A stretch of 64,000 nt of DNA from Hydrangea macrophylla (GCA_033977485.1 CM066982.1:14189218-14253217), one strand, 5' to 3'; counted from the stretch's first letter, positions 1-11,245 are shown. Numbers and translations: made by a program. Notes: a model not told the origin generated them from the letters alone.

Positions 1-1018
1 TGACCACGGCAAGAGTCCTCTCACCCGTCTTGTCCACGCGCTGAGACATACGAATAGACTCGCATGTCGGAAAATCCACAGTTGCAGATAACACATTCAG
101 TACTATACTCTCTTCAGGCTTTATATACTCCATTATAATATCCGATATCTGCTCATATATATCTTCTGGCTGACCATGAACAGGAACTCTAGTGATTCCC
201 GGTAAATCAACCATTGTTAGATCAGGAACACCATTCTTTTTCACTACCAATGTGATTGGTTTATTAGAAATTCCTTTCGCATTTCCAGCAATCTCAGCAG
301 TAGCTAAATTTATGGATTCAGCTATGCTTGATTCATCGGTAAGCATTGTTTTGCCTTGAAACTCCAAGTAAAACTCTGATTCTTTTGAATTGGGTTGGTT
401 TTGAAGTCTCATAATTAGAGGGACTCTTGTGCAAATTCCTTGGCCTCTGGGTAGACTTATACCAGCAAGTGACTCAAGAACGCTGGATTTTCCTGAAGAT
501 TGGTCACCAACAACCACTATAGTTGGAAGTTGAATACCTTCTTGCATGACTTTAAGGTGTCGGAGTTTGTCGATTGCATCAAGTAGTGGTCTGATACGTT
601 CATTGTACGATGAAACTATAGGGGCTTCAATTGCTGCAAGTGGTTGTTGGACTTGAACTTGTACTAGAGCAGTTGAGTTTTCTTCTTGATCAGCAATGTC
701 TGAGTGGATCATGACATTCTGCTGAACATTAATACAAGTCTTTTCTAGCCCTAATAATATGTCATCAGATGATGAAGATGCCGATGACCCAGATGCCGTA
801 ATCACATGCTGAGCACCGGAATTACCATTTTCCAATGCATTGGTGGGTCTAGTAGCCGAATCGAGGAGCTTTGACAATAGAGGATCATCAAGAGGGAGAG
901 AAGGGTCGAGTCTACGTGCTTTTTCGATAAATTTCAGGGCACGGGTTCGATCCCCTGCTTCGAGTGCATCGCGGCCGATTTTGAAGCATTTCAGTGCATC
1001 CTCTCTGTTGCCGTTCAT
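1..1018 (-). CDS. DRP4C-like: DRP4C-like dynamin GTPase, paralogue 1 (5' part, cut by window edge)
   Basis: This is the first 339 codons of a dynamin-superfamily large GTPase. ATG is at 1018-1016 and the frame stays open to the window edge. It aligns without gaps to 39480-40497 with roughly 20 substitutions, about 98% identity by eye; at least nine change an amino acid, mostly in the linker at residues 50-130. It has the same DnaJ49-type N-terminus (residues 1-50), the G1 loop GDQSSGKSS (171-179), the G2 Thr in CTR (197) and G3 DLPG (271-274). It ends just before G4. No lesion is visible, so the copy may be functional, but its 3' half lies outside the window. DRP4-type proteins are Mx-like membrane-remodelling GTPases. 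Confidence 0.85.
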   Translation of the reverse strand, partial: MNGNREDALKCFKIGRDALEAGDRTRALKFIEKARRLDPSLPLDDPLLSKLLDSATRPTNALENGNSGAQHVITASGSSASSSSDDILLGLEKTCINVQQNVMIHSDIADQEENSTALVQVQVQQPLAAIEAPIVSSYNERIRPLLDAIDKLRHLKVMQEGIQLPTIVVVGDQSSGKSSVLESLAGISLPRGQGICTRVPLIMRLQNQPNSKESEFYLEFQGKTMLTDESSIAESINLATAEIAGNAKGISNKPITLVVKKNGVPDLTMVDLPGITRVPVHGQPEDIYEQISDIIMEYIKPEESIVLNVLSATVDFPTCESIRMSQRVDKTGERTLAVV

Positions 1019-1366
1019 CTTTTCGAACAAGTGAAACCCCTACAGAACTATAATGATTGTATTGACTATGAGTTGCTCATTTACACCCTAATGATGGACC
1101 TATATAGAAAATGAAATTGATGAAACAATAAGATAACTGCAAGATATGTGAGAGAATATAGCCAATGGATTATTTCGCACATCTCACACTAGCAATGGAC
1201 ATAGCAATGGACATTAAGTGTCCATTCCGGGTGCTCTTATAATTTTGTCTAAAATGAAGAGTATATTTCTCATTACAAGTCCAAAGTTAACACCGTTAGA
1301 TTTTATGCATGTCACAGACAACTATATGGGGTGTTTAAGTATCATCTTCGACAAGTATGCTTGAAC

Positions 1367-2438
1367 GAAGCACCGACACGTATACGGCGACACAGATACA
1401 ACACGAAACGGCGACATGGCAATTCCTTAAAAAAGCGCGACATGAAATGGCGGCGACATGGAAATATTTTATACATACATATGTAACTATGTAACATAAA
1501 AATCACAATATTTTTTAAATAACTAAGAACTAGGATGTTAAGTAAATTACTTCCAACCAACATTGCAACATGAAAATATCTTTACAATACTACCACAACT
1601 TAGCATAAGTCCTTCAACTTTCTAGTATTCCTTCTATTTATCATAAAAATGTTTTAAGTTTTCAAAGTAAACTCCTCTTTGTAACCTTATTTTATATATT
1701 AGGGCTTTCACTCCAAAATTCAAAACTTAATCTTTAAAAAAAAAAAAAACTAAACTGTCAGGAAAGTGTCGGAGTCGTGTCAATGATGGCAGTGTTCTAA
1801 AAATCGGCCTAGGCGGCGCCTAGGCGCTAGGCAGTGCCCGGCCGCCGAGATTTTCCCTAGGCGTTTGCGAAAATCTGCCAGTGGATTAGTCGGCCTTTAG
1901 GCGGGGCCTAGGCGGTGCTAGGCGGGCTAGGGTGAGAATGCTAGAGAGTCTTATTTGGGTCCGACTCTTTGGAAAAAAAAACCCTAACATTAGTATATAT
2001 ATACACTTAAGGTTTAAGTTAATTATGAAGAGATCCCTAACAGTTTTTTAAATATTAAAACCTTCGAAATATCTATACTTATTTCCAAAAAAACACCACA
2101 TAACCTTTATATATATATATATATATTATTTGAACCACAAATCTATAATTATTTTTAATTAACACTACATAACTCACATATATATATATATATCTATTAT
2201 ATAATTAATTTTATTTATAAAAAAAAGCCGCCTCGCCTAGGCGTCCGCCTAGGCCCCCCCCCCCCCCCCCCCTCTGCCGCCCGACTAGCACCTAGCAATT
2301 TTTAGAACATTGGATGATGGTGTGTCGGATTTCGAAATAATTTTAAAAATTCTAGCCACGTTTTTTGTGTCGTGTCGGAGGCGTGTTGCCCGCGTGTCGG
2401 TGTCGGAGGTGTGTCGGACACTCAAGTGTCGGTGCTTC
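1367..2438. mobile_element. GACAC-rich TIR element, interrupted by a hAT-like element
   Basis: The ends carry a perfect 13-bp inverted repeat, GAAGCACCGACAC (1367-1379) and its complement (2426-2438). TTGAAC lies just outside or near both ends. The subterminal parts are dense in CGACA/GACAC motifs. There is no coding capacity. The left half is shared with copy 2 (40845-41220), so the insertion predates the duplication. Confidence 0.6.
1790..2312. mobile_element. Non-autonomous hAT-like element
   Basis: Termini are CAGTGTTCTAAAAAT on the left and the complement of CAATGTTCTAAAAAT on the right. The flanks AATGATGG (1782-1789) and GATGATGG (2313-2320) form an 8-bp TSD with one mismatch. The ends are rich in CCTAGGCG. 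The interior is AT-rich and holds a C-homopolymer (2254-2272) but no ORF. Confidence 0.75.
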
Positions 2439-2449
2439 CTAGTTGAACC

Positions 2450-3240
2450 ATCATTTTTACGTTTGAGGATTGTTAATTATCATCTTTTGAACCATTCTCA
2501 ATATGGTTAAGTGTTATAGATTTGGTGCATGATGTTTTTATAGGGATCATCTTGCAAAAATGCCGGTGGCTCTCATGTTTTATCCCAATGTCTCTAAAGA
2601 TTTAACTATGACCTTTGTATAAAGGTAGTATTTAGGGGTGTATACGAGCCAAGCCGAGCCCATGTATGCTTCAGATTGGCTTGTTTATTTAACGAGCCTT
2701 AAATCCAAGCTTGACCTATGACTCGTATAAACAATAGTTTGTTCAATATCGCTTTATACAAGCTTGACCTTGACTCGCATGCACGAGCCAAGTTCACGTG
2801 TCTCCTAAAACTACATAATTTTATTGTATATTTACATCCACAAGTTTTGGAATTTAGTTTTTACTCTATGGATTTTATACTGTATGCATCTCTGCCCCCC
2901 CTAAAGTTTTTAATTTTTACTTTTAATTTACCCTTTTCTAACTCATAATTTTCATTTTGGTGTTTAAATTTTACAGATTTTTGCCATAAGTGAAAGTAAT
3001 TTGAAATAATAAAAAGAAGAAATTAAGTATATGGACACAAATTTTTTTTTTTTAAAGAGTTATACAGAAAGATTAGTTTGTCATCGAATAATTATGTTTT
3101 AACTATCAACCCACCATATGTGAAACCCACGGGATAACCACATAATTTTTTAAACCTAAAAATCCAAAGTCGTAGTATGCCTATATATAAAAAAAATTCG
3201 AGATGGAGACAACCTCCGAACTCCACGTAAGTGTATATGC
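2450..3240. other. Intergenic or intronic DNA, no gene seen
   Basis: AT-rich sequence. It includes a CGAGCC/GGCTCG-bearing stretch (2640-2800) that resembles a decayed small transposon, but I cannot define its ends. I see no gene here. Confidence 0.4.
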
Positions 3241-3246
3241 CCCCAC

Positions 3247-3726
3247 CAGGGGCGGACTGATCAAGGGAGCCCCCCTAGGTTTTTTAAAAAATATCAGATT
3301 TACCCAAGAAGAAAAAATTGTTTTGTAGTTAAGCCCCTGAAAGTTATAAAAGCCCCCGTGACATTATAAATTTATCATTTTAAAAAGCCTCCTCACTCTT
3401 ATGTTTTTGTGCAAATTATATAAAAGCCCCTCCCTCCTATGTTTTTGCGATGATTTTTATATCATTAGCTTATATCATCTACACAAAATATGCATAAATA
3501 GGTCCAAAAAAGAATAAAACAATACCGAGGCGCTTTCCCGAACCCCGTACACTAAATTATGTTTAGCCTTGTACTTTGCTTCACAAAAGTTAAGAGTATA
3601 TATGCTCCCTGTATTAGTTTACTTAATCTGTCAAACTGACGTCATTAAATACATGCTGTCAAGACCGATAATGCGTGGGCGTGGCTCTATCATGAGAGCT
3701 AGATTGATTTTTTAGATCCGCCTCTG
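3247..3726. mobile_element. Non-autonomous hAT-like element, CAGGGGCGGA family
   Basis: The termini CAGGGGCGGA and TCCGCCTCTG are inverted repeats. The left flank is GCCCCCAC. The right flank has lost one C here but reads GCCCCCAC in copy 2 (48323-48330), giving a typical 8-bp hAT TSD. It lies inside an older terminus of the same family, whose end is the TGGCTCTGCCTCTG at 3747-3760. Confidence 0.75.
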
Positions 3727-3861
3727 GCCCCACTGATATCAAACACTGGCTCTGCCTCTGTAATCCACTATACAAACTCTTTAACAAGTATGTTCACTTG
3801 CCTTTTTGACAATTAAGCCTACTTACGAGCTTTATATAAACATGTTCACGAACTCTATAGA

Positions 3862-3905
3862 TCCTTCGAGTGCATCGAGGCCGATTTTGAAGCATTTCGC
3901 CGCAA
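3862..3905 (-). pseudogene. Decayed duplicate of the DnaJ49-like N-terminal coding end (copy 1)
   Basis: The minus strand reads AAKCFKIGLDALEG, matching residues 7-20 of the DRP4C-like protein (DALKCFKIGRDALE). The adjoining bases to 4000 also resemble the gene's 5' flank at 1040-1150 (shared GAAATTGATGAAACA and AAGATAA tracts). It has no ATG and no continuing frame. This is a relic of an older partial duplication of the gene's 5' end, now inside the putative leader intron. Confidence 0.65.
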
Positions 3906-3982
3906 GATCTTAAATTTTTTTTACTATATTAGATTGTGCTGACTATATAGAGATGAAATTGATGAAACATTAATATATAAGA

Positions 3983-3991
3983 TAAATGCAA

Positions 3992-4052
<61 letters not shown>
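3983..4052. repeat. (TA)n(GA)n microsatellite, copy 1
   Basis: A TA run followed by about 21 GA units on the plus strand, equally present at 48597-48661, so inherited through the segmental duplication. Confidence 0.95.
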
Positions 4053-4055
<3 letters not shown>

Positions 4056-4068
4056 AATGTTAGCTTAC

Positions 4069-4212
4069 AGGAAGAAGGTCTGAAACTTGGAAATCACTAT
4101 GAATCACGGCCCCCAAAACAGAAGAGAGATGCAGATTGTTGGTGAAAATTGCTCCAGACAGAGATTCAACCTCTAAAATCTTTGCTTAATAGAGGATTGT
4201 TATATACTCGCA
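4069..4212 (-). promoter_or_regulatory. Putative promoter and 5' leader exon of paralogue 1
   Basis: The minus strand has a TATA-like box (GTATATAACA, about 4198-4207) followed by about 100 bases of mixed sequence ending at the donor at 4068/4069. The block is conserved at 48679-48806, whereas the surrounding DNA has been reshuffled. That fits a leader exon of the DRP4C-like gene, or of the DnaJ-type gene from which its N-terminus came. There is no transcript evidence. Confidence 0.4.
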
Positions 4213-4432
4213 GAGATGAAACGATACAATATAAGTCATCCTAAAAATTGGGTGTCTCTATGAATGAATGAAACCCTTCTGTTTTTCTTGATCACCCCCT
4301 AACCTTTTGCACCTTCCTCCTCTTCTTGGGGATGCTTTTAGCTTTTAAATACTAGGTACTATGTCTGAGCAAAAAAAAGTACTATGGAGTGGTTGGGGAA
4401 CTTTTACTTTTGCTTCTTTTTTTTTTTTTTTG

Positions 4433-4716
4433 TTAAATTATGTAATCACTCCCTCTACTATGATCTTTTTCAATAATACTCCCTCATCTTCTGTTTTTTT
4501 TTTTTTTTTAACAAATTGACCCCCTCATGTATTATAGGGGCCATATTAATAGACAGTGGTAAAACAGATGGTACAAAATGACTTAATTGCCCATGTCTAT
4601 GTAAAATATTTACATCATTGCCCCCCAAGTTCTAGGCCCCCCTCTCTCCCTCTCTTAATCCCCATGAAGATCCTGACATGTCTCCTCCTAAATTCCCCAA
4701 TTCTTCCACTCGCAAG

Positions 4717-4770
<54 letters not shown>

Positions 4771-5325
4771 CACACAAGCAACTTTCACTAACTTCTACTT
4801 GCCACCACCACATCTGAATTTTGCTGAATGATCGATTCTTAAAATAAATAAATAAAAGTTTTTGTAACAGATCTTGGAAAACTCTTTTTACCAATTGGAA
4901 GACAAAAATGCAACAACTTTGAGAATAAATTGATACATCTAGATCATAAATTTCTATGCTCAATCAAGAAAATCAACTGAAAATAAGAATCTGAGTTTAA
5001 GATCGAGAATAAATAAATGGATATATATCATAAATTTTTGTACTCTTTTATCTACAGAATCAACAACAAAAAAGGAATCAAATAATTACAGCCGTCACCC
5101 CCCACAACCCTCCATGGTATCCACCACCATCACCTACAACACCAATCGTTGCCACCGCCACTGCAGCCCTCCATGGTGGTTCCATGCTGGTGAATTTGTT
5201 GGGCAGTGGTGGTGATTTGATGATTGGGTGGTCAAAGTGGTGGCGATTGGCTGTGGGTTATGTTGATTTGCTGGTTTTTGGATTCAATGATGGTGATTTG
5301 GGTGGTCCGATTTACACACAATGAA

Positions 5326-5362
<37 letters not shown>

Positions 5363-5524
5363 CACACACGCGCGCGTATATATATACACATTTTGAATCA
5401 ATTTTTATATCATTTCAGTGAGTAGTGTTTTGAAAATAAAAAATGGAAATGAAAAGTGGTGGTGGTCGGTGGTGATCGTGGAGATGATTTTGGCTTGTGG
5501 TGGGTTATGGGTGTAGATGAATTT

Positions 5525-5562
<38 letters not shown>

Positions 5563-5778
5563 AGAGTGACAATCTTTTATAACAAGGGGGTAAAAAAGTC
5601 AGCACAATTAAGTGCACAGTCATCTCATTAAGTTATTGACAGTTATTGACGGCAAATATAACGGAGGGGGTATAAGTGACAAACAGGGATACTTAAGGGG
5701 GTCAGTTTGTTAAAAAAAAGATTAGGGGGTATTAGGGAAAGTCAATCATAGTAAAGGGGGTGTTTACATAATTTACCC
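4433..5778. mobile_element. Long-TIR DNA element, Mutator-like candidate
   Basis: The ends share imperfect inverted repeats of about 100 bp: TTAAATTATGTAA at 4433 and its complement near 5778, with CCCTCTACTATGA-like and AACAAATTGACCCCC-like blocks in both. It is inserted in a T tract, so a TSD cannot be read. It is absent from copy 2 (about 48985-49005). The interior is microsatellite-rich: CT/TA 4720-4770, CA/TA 5325-5362, GA 5525-5552. Short ORFs over these tracts are not genes. Confidence 0.65.
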
Positions 5779-5961
5779 TTTTTCTTTTTCTTTTTTTTAC
5801 TTTTTGTTTGTTTTTCCTTTGTTTTTGTTTACCGAAAAGAGGGAGGGAGAGAGGGAATATAGGGATATACGAGTTATGTTTAGGTTTAATTGCTTATGTG
5901 GTGTTAATTTTGATACTTAAATGTGTTTGATAATTTAATTAAGTGCTTAACATGAAAATTT

Positions 5962-6173
5962 GCAACCATCTCTCTTAGATGAGATGGCCAGGACCCCTTT
6001 CCCCAAATGGGAGGTAGTGGGTTCGAATCTTTGGGGTCACATTAGGGAGTGCTTCTTTAATGAGGGCTTTGGCTCCCCCTGTGCTTTCGCGCCCCGTCAT
6101 GTGTGTGTGTTACTAACTACTAACCCCGCTAACCCCTGGACACAGGGGCCCTGTAACACCATTCAAAAAAAAA
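5962..6173 (+). mobile_element. tRNA-derived SINE with A-tail
   Basis: A 212-bp insert ends in an A-run and is flanked by the 13-bp direct repeat AACATGAAAATTT (5949-5961 and 6174-6186). It has a Pol III B box (GGTTCGAATC, 6020-6029) and a plausible A box (about 5977-5989). Copy 2 has the unoccupied site near 49165-49185. This is a SINE by structure; the family is not identified. Confidence 0.88.
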
Positions 6174-6189
6174 AACATGAAAATTTTTA

Positions 6190-6511
6190 ACACTTCTTAC
6201 ATTTCAGTGCGTTTAATAGTATACTACTTAATTCAAAAAGCAATCAAAAACTAGTGACAGATCTAATATAGGACGGGGACACAAGCCCCTCTTGATTTTA
6301 GAAAATTTTCATATATACCCGAAAAATACATATATTTTTTTCATTTAAGCCCCCCTACCAAATTCAAAATTTTCCTATTTTATTGGTATTGAGTTTTTGA
6401 AAAATCCTACAAGACAACCAAGTATGATACATTCAAGTTCTTACTATTTAATCCACAAAGAAAAAAGTAAAAATACACCTAATCATAGAGAATAAAATAT
6501 AATTAATATTT
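6190..6511. other. Duplicon DNA without genes
   Basis: AT-rich sequence with a GGACGGGGAC motif shared with 49322-49331. No gene is seen. Confidence 0.5.
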
Positions 6512-6909
6512 GGCCTAATTGCACTTTACACTCTCAAACTATACCCATGTTTTCAATCGGGTATATAAACTATTTTTTTTTTACAATTGAATACATGAAC
6601 TTTCAATCTCATTTCAATTAGACCCAATCGGAAAGTGCCGTTACAAATTTGGAGAGTTGGCAAATGGAGTTGCTGATGTGGCATTTATATGTTAAAAAAA
6701 ATAATAATAAAAAAAAAAAAAGAAAGAAAGAAAAAACACCTACGCCTAAGTTGAGTTCTCCTAAGCTAATTAGACAAATGGGACTTACGCCCAAGTTCTT
6801 CGTCCCCATTTTGCACAGAGTATGTGCATATACATATATATAACATAACGTATATATACATATATTTATACATAAATATTCCTCATTTCCAACCATGAAT
6901 TGATACCCC

Positions 6910-6952
<43 letters not shown>

Positions 6953-7462
6953 AAAGAGAGGGAGCCTCCACCATCACAATCCTAAGAAAACCCAATCTCC
7001 CATTTCGCTTCCTCCTCCACCCATCAAACCCTCCACCTCCAAATCCTTTCAGAAACCCAAATCCCCCACCATTCCACCACCAAATCGTCTTGATCATGCG
7101 ATGCAACTTGGGTTTCTTCGATTTTGGGGTTAGTTTCTTTTGAATCTTCAGAGAGATTCATGGAACTAAATTGGGGTTTTGGTTCAGAGAAGGAGAGAGA
7201 AGATCGAACAGGGTCGTTCCTCTCCGTCAAGATTTTCTTTCTCGGCGACGGCGTGAACTTCGAGGCGGCGGAGATTGTCGGCGACAGGAAGTGTTTGGTA
7301 GTTTTCACAACCGCCAGGGATCGGACTATCATAGGCATATATACATATGTGTGTGTATGTGATTGTGTGAACCTGCGCCTAAACTCTGCAATTTCACAAT
7401 TGACATTAAAAATCAGACACATAAACAGAGATATAAGTGTGAATTTACATATATACATATGC

Positions 7463-7493
<31 letters not shown>

Positions 7494-7730
7494 ATTATGT
7501 GAACCTGAGCCTAAAATCTGCAATTCACAATTATATCTCTGTTTGTGAGGTCTTCAGTTTAGAAGATGAGCTCACGTGCGTGGCACATGAGGTTTCAGTT
7601 AGTTTTAATGGACAGCGTTAGTCAATTGCAACGATATTGATAGTTTATGTATCTAATTGTAAAAAAAAAAAAATTATGTACTCAATTAAAAATATGAATA
7701 TAGTTCGAGAGTGTAAAGTGCAATTAAACC
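6512..7730. mobile_element. Mutator-like element with 9-bp TSD
   Basis: The ends carry long inverted repeats: GGCCTAATTGCACTTTACAC at the left and the complement of GGTTTAATTGCACTTTACAC at the right, continuing for about 100 bp. The TSD TTAATATTT is at 6503-6511 and 7731-7739. Copy 2 keeps the empty site at about 50733-50745. The interior (about 6960-7330) is more GC-rich than its surroundings and open on both strands (7124-7621 plus, 7024-7458 minus). That may be captured gene sequence, but I recognise no protein. CA (6911-6949) and TG (7463-7493) microsatellites lie inside. Confidence 0.88.
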
Positions 7731-7795
7731 TTAATATTTTTATACTTTGAAGGATGTTGTTTCTCTTCGTCAAAAATTAGTTATACAAAGACTAC

Positions 7796-8422
7796 CACTG
7801 TGTTTGAGAGTTTAGGAGAGAAAAGAAAAGAAGAGAAAGTCATAAGTAAAGAGAGAAAAGAAAAGAAGAGAAATGATGATTGTTGCTTTCATGTTGTTTG
7901 GGAGTTTAGGAGAGAAGAGAAAGTTACTTTCTTTTCTCTTGTTTGGGAGTTGCAAAGAAAAGAAAAGAAAAGAATAAAAAATTATAAATCTATCCATCAA
8001 TTGTACTTTTTTGTTTTTGTAAAGAGAGTATGAGAGATTCCAATGAAGAAGAGTCGGAGAGTACTCAGAAACTTGTGGGAGACGTGCTTGTGATTAACGT
8101 GAGTTTTTGTTTTTGTTTTGATGTATATAACAGAGTATTATATTAACTCTAAGACTTGGATGGAATTTAAATTTATTAAGAATTAAATAAATTGTGTTAT
8201 GAGTATTAATAAAAAAATTATTAATCCTCACTTTCTTTTCTCTCTATTTCTTCCTAATTTGGAGAGAAAGAAATAGAAAGAAAGTGGGAGTTATTTTTCT
8301 CTTCTTTTCTCTCCCTTTCTTTTCTCACTAAAACTCGCAAGCGAAAGAAAGTGAAAGAAAATGAGGTACTTTCTTTTTTTTTCTCTTCTTTTCTCTCCAT
8401 TTTAAAACTCTCAAATATAGTG
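7796..8422. mobile_element. CACTA-like non-autonomous element
   Basis: Termini CACTGTGTTTGAGAGTTT and the complement of CACTATATTTGAGAGTTT form the inverted repeat. The flanks TAC (7793-7795, 8423-8425) are a 3-bp TSD, as expected for the CACTA superfamily. The interior is purine-rich, with GAGAAAAGAAAAG repeated in both orientations. Copy 2 has the empty site at 50804-50806. Confidence 0.82.
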
Positions 8423-8792
8423 TACATGTGATGTGACATCGGTATACTTACTCATGAAGCAAGAGTGATGAAGCAAGCGTGATGACGATATTGCATTTTG
8501 AATCGAAACATAAAGCATCTTTTTTATGCTTTTGAATGTTAGCAACAAAAAAAGTGGGGAACCTAGTACTATATTTTTCTCCCTAGTCTTTTTCATTGTC
8601 ACTATTGTGGGGTCCCCTATCATGGAAGAAACCCACTTTGAAGGATGTGTTTTCTCTAAGTAAAAAAGAAGTCTATATACGGGGAATGCTACAGTACAAT
8701 TTAAGGCATCGTTTGGTTCGATTGGAAAATAAGCGAGGAAAGGAATCTGCTTCCTTAGAATTACTTTTTTTTCGGCGTGTTTAATGGACTAA

Positions 8793-9341
8793 GGCCATCT
8801 CTAATGCTAAATGCTATATCTTCTATGTCAATGCTATTTTTTAGCATTACTACAGTATCAAATGCTATATTTTGACATTTCTACTCCAATGCTATATGCC
8901 ATTTTAAATGTTATATTTTGCCCTAACTATCATTCATCTTCCAAAGTAGCCTTTTGTTAAGTGTAGGCTTCCAAATTTTGCATCCCAAATGCTTCCCAAA
9001 TACATGTGACAGAGACATTTTGAAGAAAAAAAAAAATTCGGACCACTTCAATATCTTTTAATCAAAATCAAATCGTCTCATTAATACATGTATTTAGGAA
9101 TTATTTGAAATGCAAAAAAATTAAAAACATAGTTGAAAAAGTTGTCAAAATACATCATTTAAAAGCTTTAGTGATGACATGGCACAAATGGCATATGCCA
9201 TTTGCCATGCCAAATTTGAGAGGATGGATAGCAATGCTATTTTTTGGCAGCTCTTTTGACACACCATTGGAGCTCAACTATGCCAAAACCCATGCCAAAT
9301 ATGGGATAGCAGCTGCTAAAGCAGCTGCATTGGAGATGGCC
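8793..9341. mobile_element. PIF/Harbinger-type MITE
   Basis: Termini GGCCATCTCTAATGC and GCATTGGAGATGGCC form the inverted repeat, with TAA TSDs at 8790-8792 and 9342-9344. Many internal AATGCTAT and TGCCATTTG motifs are present and there is no ORF of note. The unoccupied site is at 51401-51403 in copy 2. Confidence 0.85.
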
Positions 9342-9483
9342 TAAGAATATATATCCAGTTAGAAATAGATACTTAGAAAAAATAAGGAAACTCATTACTT
9401 ATATTAAGGTGGTGTTTAGATTCAATTATCCGAAAATAACCTTATCCCATTCATTTAACAATTTAATAATGTTTAAAAATTTA

Positions 9484-9925
9484 GGCCTACTTGCACTTTA
9501 CACCCTTATACTATACATATGTTTTCAATTGGGTACATATTCTTTTTTTATTTTCAATTGAACCCTTGAACTTTAAAATTTCATTCAATCAGATCCAAAA
9601 TCTAATGTTGTTGGCTTAAATCAATGGAAATAGTCACATGAGTTGCGTTTAGGGCTTACTTGTCACAAATTATATTAAGATAAATGAAGGAGATTGTGAA
9701 TGGTGCAAAAAATCACATTCAATTAGATCCAAAATCGCAATCAACGAGATTCAAAATTTCATTCAATCAAATCCAAAATCGCATTCAATTAGACCCCAAA
9801 TTGCATCTTTTTTTGCGCCATTCATAAACTTTTTCGTTTGTCTTAATCTAATATGTGACAAGTAAGCATTACACACAACTTACGTGACAATTTTCATTAA
9901 TGCAAGCCAACGACGGTGGGCATTA
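9484..9925. mobile_element. Decayed Mutator-like end, related to 49559-50109
   Basis: It starts GGCCTACTTGCACTTTACAC and has the same CAATTGGGT, ATTCAATCAGAT and CGCATTCAATTAGA tracts as 49559-50109. The right terminus is missing where the LTR-like DNA at about 9930 begins. Confidence 0.55.
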
Positions 9926-9929
9926 GGTG

Positions 9930-10700
9930 TAACAACCCTAAAATTTCTAAGTGTGCAATTAATTATTTTAATTATTATTTTTAGTTAGCAATATTATATG
10001 AGTGCCTAGGTAAGACACATGGTTGAAATTTTTAAGTTTGGAGGATATATAAATTAAATCATTAGTGAGTCCCTTTAGTTTGAGTGTTACATTTTATTAA
10101 TTTATATTTGTTAAAAAAAAGTGAAGTATTGATACGTATTTTTTTTACATAGTATTTACAGGCCCGCGAATGTGTCAAATAGTGTATCTGATATTAAAAT
10201 TAAGTATCTGAGACATGAGTACCATTTGTGTTAGCCATTTTAGTAGTTTGGATTGCATTCTGGACTCATATGGGTCTTTTTTGTGAGCCCATAAGAGGAA
10301 AAAAGGGATTTATATGTGTGAGTGTTATAATATATATGTTGTGCGTGTATTATATGTATATACATAGATAATATATCCTAGGATTACTTAAAACAAAGGA
10401 AAAAAAAAAGAGCAACCATAAGAGAGAACAGATGAGATAGAGAGAGAAAGAAGAAGAAGGAAAAAAAGTGTGCGGGTTATTCAGATCAGGGTTTGCATTC
10501 GTAGTCCGTTCGATATCGTTTTCAAGTGCTTAACCGCGTTTTAGGTGAGTCAATCAAACCCTTGTGTATATGTATATGTGTATGGATACATATATATACA
10601 TATATGTATATATGTGTATTACGTATATATATCCTATATAGATTGGTTGCGAAGGTGATGTAGGGTTTGTTAACGTAGGTGGGTGTAAAGGGTAAGTTTT
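9930..10700 (+). mobile_element. Probable truncated gypsy-type LTR
   Basis: It begins TGTAACAACCCTAAAATTTC, the style of chromovirus LTR starts, and continues through AT-rich DNA with a purine tract (10398-10467). No second LTR, TSD or coding sequence accompanies it, so this is a tentative call from the start motif. Confidence 0.35.
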
Positions 10701-11074
10701 TTGGCTTCTCTTTGTTCATTAATCCTTATATATCATTTTGTACAAGGGTAAAATGGTAATGAAAAAAATTTATTAAATGGTGAGTGTACAGAGCAAAGTA
10801 GGTGGGTGTGAATAGAATTACCCTAATCATTACTTGAAACAAATGCAATTGTTTCAAAATAACCCCTACTTGTTTTTTGTTCCCTTTTATTGTTTGTTGG
10901 GCATTTTCAAAATCAATAAGGATAAGTTTGGAAAGTAGATACAAAATTATCATAATGGACATTAATTTTGAGACATCCAAACAAGAAAAGATAGACACGT
11001 GTTTTAACCTTATTCTAGAAAAAGAGAGTATGTCCATGTCAGCCTTGAGTCCTTAAATCTTTGGATAACTCTTG
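10700..11074. other. No gene seen
   Basis: AT-rich intergenic sequence. The frame at 10726-11037 (minus) has no recognisable similarity and I do not regard it as a gene. Confidence 0.4.
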
Positions 11075-11245
11075 GGGCACATAAGAATCTCACATAAATA
11101 AGATATGTAAACTTTATATGTCTATCTCTCTACTCTGTAGTTCCCACAGACATTGTGGATCCCACGGTGTCAGTGGATCCTACCAAAAGAGAGATAGACA
11201 CATTGTGATTTATGTATTTTGTTTATGTGAGATTCTTATGTGCCC
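11075..11245. mobile_element. Small TIR MITE
   Basis: The inverted termini are GGGCACATAAGAATCTCACA (left) and its near-perfect complement (right), with an inner GTCTATCTCTCT/AGAGAGATAGAC pair. It belongs to the same broad group as the elements at about 61540 and 63158. No clear TSD. Confidence 0.65.

Larger units (their letters stand above)
1040..4068 (-). other. Putative 5'UTR intron of paralogue 1
   Basis: On the minus strand a plausible splice donor (CT then GTAAGCTA, intron starting at 4068) and an acceptor (TTCTGTAG then GGG, intron ending at 1040) bracket this stretch. The acceptor lies 21 bases before the ATG. Both sites are conserved in paralogue 2. The interval holds transposons, a GA microsatellite and a decayed copy of the gene's own 5' end. 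Splicing is inferred from sequence only. Confidence 0.4.
1..9480. repeat. Segmental duplication, copy 1
   Basis: Matches the second copy in order: 1-1620 with 39480-41222, 3700-4425 with 48292-48995, 5790-6270 with about 49005-49330, 6480-6511 plus 7731-8790 with 50700-51400, and 9342-9480 with 51401-51510. Orientation is direct. The gaps are mostly transposon insertions private to one copy. Confidence 0.85.

Noticed and set aside
4556..5623. Frames of 65-91 codons rich in Ser-Leu, Tyr-Ile or Thr-His
   Set aside because: They are translations of CT, TA and CA microsatellites.
6010..6035. Possible tRNA gene (GGTTCGAATC)
   Set aside because: The B box belongs to a SINE with an A-tail and a 13-bp TSD; no cloverleaf can be formed.
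7024..7621. Overlapping frames of 144 and 165 codons on opposite strands
   Set aside because: They lie inside a Mutator-like element and run through TG and CA microsatellites, and neither has a recognisable domain.
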